Assembly: GCF_026151205.1 (NCBI RefSeq)
Contig: NC_087077.1
Span: 1,178,001 to 1,242,000, forward strand
Length of the DNA stretch: 64,000 nucleotides
Origin: Bolinopsis microptera
Lineage: Eukaryota > Ctenophora > Tentaculata > Lobata > Bolinopsidae
Direction of reading: 5' to 3'
In this document: piece by piece, positions 57,323 to 64,000 of the stretch
How positions within the stretch are numbered: the stretch's first letter is position 1
Layout: each line of letters starts with the position of its first letter
Position numbers and translations under genes: made by a program
Notes under the pieces: generated by a model
What the model was told of the DNA's origin: nothing
Databases searched by the model: none
Seen by the model: only the letters and a program-made list of their open reading frames with translations

Positions 57323-57895
57323 CAACCGGGATTCCCGGCACTGTGAATTCATGGCCCCGGCCCTGGCCAGTTTTGAGTTTTTGGCCGGGGATTTGGCCGG
57401 GAATTATAGATTATAAAAAAATTCATACTTACAACATACCTTATATTGGTAAGGGATTGATTAGCCGAAGTTAAAATGGGAAGTTTGCCCGTTTTACTCT
57501 GCAGCACTGAGCGTGAAAAGTGATAATATGGACTCTAAAAGTGCTTGTGTCTTCATACTATGGTGTTCCCCCTCACTAAAACATGTTTTAAACAATACAC
57601 ATTGAAGCTGCGAGTGGGTCAGATGACGATTGAGATGTTTTAGTTTAACTTTATTTATTAGTTATTTAAAGTAATTATTTAATTTCAAAATTGCATTATT
57701 TACTGACTCCTGTAGCTGCTTAACAAAATTGTGCTTGCTAAATTATAATAAAATTTCATCGACTAAAATTAAAATACAAATTATGTCCTAGAATAAGGAA
57801 ATTCCTGGCCCCGGCCAAATCCCAGAACAGCCAATTCCCGGCCCCGGCCAAATTTAGTCATTCCCGGCCCCGGCCAAATCCTACCCCCTGGTCGT
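57323..57895. repeat. Element with GC-rich CCCCGGCC ends
   Basis: The left part has CCCGGCACTG, GGCCCCGGCCCTGGCC and GGCCGGGGATTTGGCCGGG. The right part has three units of TTCCCGGCCCCGGCCAAAT. The centre is AT-rich. The opposing GC-rich ends suggest a decayed inverted-repeat element; borders are unclear. Confidence 0.45.
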
Positions 57896-59917
57896 TAACT
57901 GAAAGTAGCTGGAAATCCGGACGTCCGGGGGAGGGGGTGGTTTTGAAAATTCGGACACACCTGGACGGGTAAAGGGGGTGGCCGTGGTCCGAAAATCTGC
58001 GATTTTGGCGGATGTCCTAAGTAGATGGCCCCAAAGTTCAATGTAATGATACGCTAGTATGAAAATGAATAAAATTTGTAGGGTTCAATGTTATTTCCTC
58101 GATCCTACAGCATTATGCAATATTTTAGTGGTAATATGGCCTATTAAAGTTGGCTGTGTATATAATATTGTTTATTCACAAAAAGAATTGCATGGATTGC
58201 TATTGCTGTGATAGTAAATTTTGCAGGGTCTAGAGTTTTATTGGAGAGCACACCGACTTTTAACTTGGCCGTGCTCAGCCTATCATTCAATTCCGCCTAA
58301 TCTCTTTATGTTTATAAACATGATAGCCTGAGGTCCCCAGGAAACACCGACTCATGTTTTGGAGACGGAAGTTAAATTTGTCCATAGTAAAACAAAATTT
58401 AGTAAAACAAAATTTTTATTTACCACAAAACAATCAATACATATTTAATATTATTATACATTTACAAATAAATCTAAATTTAAATTCAGCTATATAATAC
58501 ACAATACACAGCCCGCCGCGCAGACAGCCACACATTGCTGAGAGATTCTCAGGTGCAGATGTAAGCGCCGCGCGCGCGAAGTTTTTTATCTTACAATTAC
58601 ATGTCACGATATTATTAATTATCAGAGAATTTTAGAAGCAAAATAATAATTGCATATTGGGAAAATTTCGGTCGTTAACGCAGTACAGGGCGTGGACACT
58701 GCAATGCTAATAACGGAAAATTCTGAGGCACGAGTTTCATTCAGCTACCCAATTTATATGTGACATGTACTTGTATTAAATTCAGATAAATGTTAGCAAT
58801 AATCGACGTCAACATTGTGCAACTGTAAACTGCAAAATGCTAACGTCGATTATTATTAAATCACATCTAGCAAGTTACTAATTCTTTGCACTATATATGT
58901 TACGTCACTATAGCATATGTCATTCATATTGTACGTTATATAAGATAAAAATAAACATTTTATAATTGTTTCAATGTTCAACACTGCTAAAAAACAAATA
59001 CCTACTTGCCCATCGATTAAGCAGTCGCCAAAACAAGGCTCAAAGTTAATTTACCTTCACACCTCGTTTTGGAGACTGAAGGATGTCAATAAATAAATAA
59101 TGGATAATATTAATACTGAATATGATGGATAATCAGTAATATCAATAAAATCCACAATCACTAATCATGTTTTCGATGGGCAAGCACTCGCAACTGGATG
59201 CTGAAACAAACGGCGCAAGTCTTGCACCGTTCATGCAGCATACGTCGCGAGATATCATGAGCTCCGCTAACTCTGCGATTCTAACGGATGAATTAGGCTA
59301 CCCCGACAGAAACACAGGTAACAGGGGGTTGTGGAAGGACACGAACACTGTTCGTTAACTCGTACCCCGGGTACCCCCTATATAGATCTATGTCCCGCCG
59401 GAGAGAGCCCACCACCAGTCATATCGAAAGCAGCTTTTAATTCTGCATTATAAATATCGCCTCGTCATAATAAATAATATACATTACCACTACACACTTG
59501 TCACTACGCACTTTTATGCACAGTACAACTAAAATATTAACAAGAGACAGAAGAGTTTTACATCGGCTCAGCACCGCAAGGACGTTGGCTATACGCGTGG
59601 TTCATAAATTAGTTTGATTTGGGTACGGTTCGACCGGGAAAGTGGTCGGGATTAGTTCTCATAATGAGTAATCACTGTCATCAGAAATATTAGAGCGGGA
59701 ACTCCCCCAGGTTCCGGACGAAACGCGCACAGTATTTAGAGTATCAGCGCGCAATGCTGTGCGCGTTCCCATATTGTTTTATCATTTGTCATTCGGCGAT
59801 CGCGTTCAACGTGACTGGTGAGGAAGTGCTAAGTTGTTTACCTAAATTCAAGCATGGTATCCATAGATAAGATTATCAGTCAGTAAGTGGGAATAACAGG
59901 CAAGTATCACTTCTCAC
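57896..59917. other. No gene recognised; dispersed repeat scrap
   Basis: 58262-58345 (GCTCAGCCTATCATTCAATTCCGCC; AGCCTGAGGTCCCCAGG) is inverted relative to 60930-60970 and 61110-61190. A GCGCCGCGCGCGCG run lies at ~58566. The rest is AT-rich without supported ORFs; a 63-codon frame at 59167 has no motif. Confidence 0.35.
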
Positions 59918-60718
59918 TCAGAATTCAGTGAAATTTTTGTCACACCAATCAGTTCCATACCTGTTTTGAGCTCTTAGAAGTGACTGTTTAAGCAAATTCT
60001 TGACAGAGCTGCAAGGGGAGGTGAAATTCATCGGCCCAACTTTACGAAATTCGTTCCACAGCCATGCAGATTTGTACATAAATTGATTAGTTGGAGAGGG
60101 CGTGATTAACAAATTATCTTTCCTATTTGATAAGCCGAATAGGTAGTATAACGAAATTGGTACTCGTGACTTAATGATTTTAAACAATTCCATTAAACAA
60201 CGGTATCTGTATAGGTTCTCTGTAGCAAGTAGTTCGTGTTTTGTGAATAGAGGTTTGGTGGACTCTTTAACATAGAATTCAGATCCTAGACGTTGAGAAT
60301 TAATTGGTCTTGCTCTAGCACATGTCTTAAACTTGTCTACATAGGCTTCAAAGTCTCCAAAGAGAATCCTGATACACTTCTTTTGAGTAATAAATAGCGG
60401 TTTCAACTGATTATTGGGAATACCTCCCCAGACAGAAATAGCATAACCTAGGTGTGATTCAAAGAGAGAATGATATATTTGCTTATATAGTGATTCTGGC
60501 AAGCATTTCTTAATACGGTAGATACGTCCACAAGCACTACTTAGTTTCTTATTGAGAGATAATATGTGTGGTTTCCAGCTCAGTTTATCATCAATGATTA
60601 CTCCAAGAAATTTTGTCTGACTTACACGTTTAATTATTTTGTTATTTATGGACAAGTTTTGGCTATCTATATCTGCATTTAATTCGCTATTATCACGTTT
60701 AGAGGGAGAAAAGTACAT
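59918..60718 (-). CDS. 5'-truncated LINE, RT C-terminal region
   Basis: 266 uninterrupted codons. TKFLGVIIDDKLSWKPHI, LYKQIYHSLFESHLGYAISV, QKKCIRILFG, and WNEFRKVGP are typical post-RT blocks of Jockey/CR1/L2-type LINEs. The catalytic palm is missing. The lack of stops suggests a fairly recent insertion. It starts where the similarity would continue into the palm (60718). Confidence 0.75.
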   Translation of the reverse strand: MYFSPSKRDNSELNADIDSQNLSINNKIIKRVSQTKFLGVIIDDKLSWKPHILSLNKKLSSACGRIYRIKKCLPESLYKQIYHSLFESHLGYAISVWGGIPNNQLKPLFITQKKCIRILFGDFEAYVDKFKTCARARPINSQRLGSEFYVKESTKPLFTKHELLATENLYRYRCLMELFKIIKSRVPISLYYLFGLSNRKDNLLITPSPTNQFMYKSAWLWNEFRKVGPMNFTSPCSSVKNLLKQSLLRAQNRYGTDWCDKNFTEF

Positions 60719-62319
60719 ATACTAACTGAGAAGTAAAAAAACCAGTTTACTAAAATTCCTAGTCAAGAACCAAACAATTTATTGTATCACGTGGTGACCC
60801 CCACGGTCGCTTCACTATAGTAGAGTTTCGACGATACAGTGTCAAGTGTACAGGGGGAGGCTCGCACTCGTGCGCGGCGGGTCATACAACGTATGACAAG
60901 GTACCCCAGATAATGCTATAATGTTCATATACGGCGGAATGACAAGCTGAGCGCCGCCCATTAATTTAATATTATGCGCGGCTTTACGGCCGGAAGCAAT
61001 GAACATTGAGCATTAATTACAAATAATCAATAAGTTCTGACTGATGAGTGATAAATGATGAAAACAAATGCGTATACTGCACTGATTTTGCTTGTATATA
61101 CAATACTTACCTGGGGACCTCAGGCTATTATGTTCAGAATAGATATTAGGCGGAATGACAGGCTGAGCGCGGCCCAGTAATGATATTTGTGATACGTAAC
61201 ATGTATCAAAGAAATCAGATATGTCATTTTTCAAGCGAGAAGTGAGAAATCTAAAATCTGAAAAGTGAAAACTGAAGAGTCAGAACTCAAAAAATTTAAA
61301 AATTAAAAACATGTGTCTTTTGACTTCAGCCAATATCTACTACTCTAACTAGTGATTCCAAGTATACTGTATACAGACTAAGCTAAGGTGATACATATTG
61401 TAATCATTTTAAGACTATAGAGTGTAGTGGATGGTTGAGGGGGTTTCAAGCACAGGTTACTCTCAAATCCTAAAGATAAGCAGTGGCCTTCGGCACTTGA
61501 AACCTCTTCAAACCTCCCCTGATTTATTTATTATTGATATTGTTTGATTGTGCCGTAAAAATAAATATTTGTTTTATTAAAAATATTTGTTTTATTAAAA
61601 GTTACTTGAAAGTTGAAATAGGTTATAGGATGACCGATGGTAAACAATTAACATCCTTCATCTTTCCTAGCTCCTGGGTGATTTCAATTTTCAGATCTGT
61701 GAAATTAATATTTAGTCAAAAATTAATAAACCCTCTAGACTCTAGAGTCTAGGCTCTTTGTTTGAAGTTTGATGTAAACATGAATCATAATTAGAATGTG
61801 AAATTTTAGAAATTTACAACTCCTCACTACGCCCCTCATGCCAGGTCAAAGTTATCATTGGTTCCATTCCTGTCAGTTAATTGTATAGAAACAATGCCTC
61901 TTCTATCTGCTTCTGTAATGTAGGGTAACTTGGTAACAGTACCAAGATCTGATTTGATACCTCCTTTACAGCATCTTCAAAAGCTTAGTAAAGTGATTGC
62001 GTTTAGTAATGTCATTCATAACTTTTTGTCAGATTCTTAAATCATGGCATAAACTGGGCTGGACACGCTTACTTATTACCGATCCCAGCTAAAAGTCTGG
62101 TCCAGTCTAAAAGTCTGACGTGTACAATAACAATACTCCGTTCCAGACAACTTTTCAGATCAGTTAGAATTAAAATCTGTTTTAAAATTGTGTCTGAAGA
62201 CATACCTCATACATGAAGTCATATAGAGTTAAGGACATCTTTTGAAGCAAATAGGATGCCTATAAATGTCTTTGAGTAGCATTTATGAATATGAAAGTTT
62301 CTACTTCCACAACAAGAGG
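60719..62319. other. No gene recognised
   Basis: Contains two copies of GGCGGAATGACA(A/G)GCTGAGCGC (~60935, ~61150) and ACCTGGGGACCTCAGGCTAT (61110), the inverse of the 58.3-kb scrap. Otherwise AT-rich with short frames only. Confidence 0.35.
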
Positions 62320-62775
62320 CATCATGTAGCCGGTGGGCCCGACATGATACGACATATCTTGACACGTCAGGGTTTGTCGGGATTTCTAACAAAAAGCCGA
62401 GATGGAGTCATCAAGCTTAACGTGGAAAAACACTACCTTACGAGACATATTTATATGGTACGAAATTTGGGGATTTTTGGGAAAAATGGGAAAAAATCCC
62501 CATATTTTCGTACTGAATTTCTGAAATTTCGTACTGAATTACTGTATTTCTGAAAAAAATCCCCATATTTTCGTTCCCCCATAATTTCGATCCCCGCTAA
62601 TTATGATCCACATAAATATGTCTTGTAAGGTATACAAGAAGGCCTCATGTAGCCGGTGGGCCCGAGGCAAAACCCCTCGACAAATCCCGACAAACCGCGT
62701 TTGTCGGGGTTTGCCGGGATATGTCGGGTTTGTCGGGGTTTGTCGGGGTTTGTCGAGCCTGGAGGCTACATGATG
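62320..62775. mobile_element. Inverted-repeat element with nested MITE
   Basis: CATCATGTAGCC (62320) and GGCTACATGATG (ending 62775) form 12-bp TIRs. The internal word CATGTAGCCGGTGGGCCCGA occurs twice (~62323, ~62646). The right part has GTCGGGGTTTGTCGGGG-type tandem units (62699-62757). A TA-flanked MITE sits inside. No clear TSD was seen. Confidence 0.6.
62436..62630. mobile_element. 195-bp TA-flanked MITE
   Basis: TIRs CCTTAC(G/A)AGACATATTTAT at both ends, TA on either side (62434-62435, 62631-62632). The interior repeats AAATCCCCATATTTTCGT in both orientations. A TA duplication fits Tc1/mariner-type mobilisation. A partial relative is at 20925-21030. Confidence 0.8.
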
Positions 62776-63044
62776 TCTAACAAGCTTAGAACCCAAGATG
62801 ATGTTACCAGCTCAAGTTCTAATAACGAAGTTAGTACTCAAAATGCCTGTATATAAGCTCATACAGGCAGTCCAGTTTCTGTTTCTACAATTCTCATGAT
62901 TGACTATGGGAATTGCACAAACTGAGATGCCTGAGTGTACGTCCCCTCCTTCTATGTTTATTAGGTTTGGTACCCTTCTGGCCTGGCCTTTTCAATTCAA
63001 TTCAATTAGTATTAGTAAGTACTCATAGAAACCGACCTTCAATA

Positions 63045-63202
63045 GGCAAAGCAATCTCTAGAATTAAAGTAAGGATTTGCCATCTCCAGCGCCCCACAAA
63101 GGTGCCAGACGAGGAGAGCATAATATATCCTTCGGTTATTGATTGTATTATGGATGTGCATCCTCGAATAGTGAAAAACTTCTTTCCCTCCGTGCCTGAA
63201 GA
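63045..63202 (+). CDS. Possible internal exon, family not recognised
   Basis: An open stretch from after AATAG to a consensus donor (GAAGA then GTGAGT at 63203) encodes RICHLQRPTKVPDEESIIYP and SVIDCIMDVHPRIVKNFFPS. The composition looks coding and the donor is good. No neighbouring exon could be assigned and I do not recognise the family. It could equally be a transposon scrap. Confidence 0.3.
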
Positions 63203-64000
63203 GTGAGTTAGGCGTTTTTAAATTGATTAAATTAGTTAGAAAACAACCAACAACCTACAACGTGACGAACTTGCACCAGTAGGGCGGAACCCAGTATGTG
63301 CGGCTACATCTAATAAACTTCTAATGGGAGAAATGGAGTGTATATTTAGAATAGATTTACTAAATTATGATTGATTGTCGGTTGACGCTGGTTAAAGGTC
63401 GGATATGTTGGTAGTTAGTCAACTCCCTCCTATGTCGAAGCAATTACTTAATGAGGTACGAGACGCTGCACTTGTAACAGGAAAACATTTCGCACTAATT
63501 ACGTTGAGTAAGCTGAGTTATTTCGCTAAACGTGGGCATATTTTTTTAGAAAGCTCGGTGTTGATTTTGGAGAATGTGACTGAAATAGGCATGAGTACAG
63601 GCCTCTCTAATGCTATATTGTGATTTGTGTCCACTACCCATCATAATAAACATCTATCTGATAAAGGACGAAAGAGCGAGGCAAATACGATATCGTGCTT
63701 GTATATGTGCAGAGCGCGCATTTATTGCTAGTTTACGATGCAATCTTACACAAAAATATTTTTCCGCGCATTACTGCAACTAACTTTGTGAAGACCCTTT
63801 GGGCTGAATTGTCATACTAGACTTGGGCCCATCTCATGCTTCCGATTGGGTAAGAGTATATTTCGAGATGACATTTCGCCCAACAAACAATCAATCTGAT
63901 TAGAGATGCCCCTGTACTCTTGGTACAAATATATAATGCAAATGTTTGAAGACACAATTATAACCATACGAAAGAAAGCTGTTGTGGCGTTAACTTGAAC
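63203..64000. other. No gene recognised
   Basis: A 72-codon plus frame at 63405-63623 (MSKQLLNEVRDAALVTGKHF) looks mildly coding but has no motif or confirmed splice sites. Confidence 0.3.

Noticed and set aside
58560..58580. CpG-island-like promoter
   Set aside because: The GC-rich run is only ~20 bp, with no gene start recognised nearby.

Overview
The window is nuclear DNA from an invertebrate animal. The evidence is short spliced genes with GT-AG introns, a NIM1-type protein kinase (an animal family of the AMPK-related kinases), CR1/Jockey-like LINEs, hAT, pogo and TA-type DNA elements, and satellite DNA. The species cannot be named from the sequence. Three spliced genes can be read by hand: a five-exon coiled-coil gene (complete on the minus strand at 11253-14130, with a second copy cut by the left edge), a three-exon 12-TM transporter of the major facilitator superfamily (25756-27338, plus), and the NIM1-like kinase (about 47200-53930, minus, eight clear exons plus one possible).

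Region 1-25.4 kb is a nested segmental duplication. The repeated block is: coiled-coil gene, a ~1 kb non-coding segment (here S), a tandem array of a ~366-bp satellite that is an old dimer of ~180-bp halves, then a composite non-autonomous element (here T). Copy 1 lies at 1 to ~4.8 kb, copy 2 at ~11.2-20.8 kb, and copy 3 (no gene part) at 22.9-25.4 kb. Later insertions separate the copies: an apparently full-length LINE at 4786-9212, a 1240-bp hAT remnant with perfect 17-bp TIRs and 8-bp TSD whose empty site survives in copy 1, a 1467-bp foldback element at 18284-19750 built of AGCGCT-rich repeats around TTAGGG motifs, and a 149-bp hAT MITE. A 12-bp minisatellite with a 300-bp higher-order period abuts the 3' end of coiled-coil copy 2.

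Region 25.4-36 kb holds the transporter, a pogo-like transposase fragment, a 30-bp minisatellite and a second, decayed LINE (esterase-like ORF1, endonuclease, reverse transcriptase) inserted in inverted satellite. Region 36-47 kb is mostly unrecognised, with two coding-like remnants.

Region 47-54 kb is the kinase gene. Three of its exon/intron borders have been tandemly copied into the adjoining introns: one extra copy of the exon-3 donor, five of the exon-4 donor, and eighteen of the exon-8 acceptor in a 56/28-bp array. I regard this as the most unusual feature of the window. A 723-bp TTAA-flanked palindrome lies about 220 bp upstream of the kinase start codon. From 54.9 kb to the end there are 5'-truncated LINE fragments, GC-rich dispersed repeats, nested MITEs and one possible unrecognised exon.
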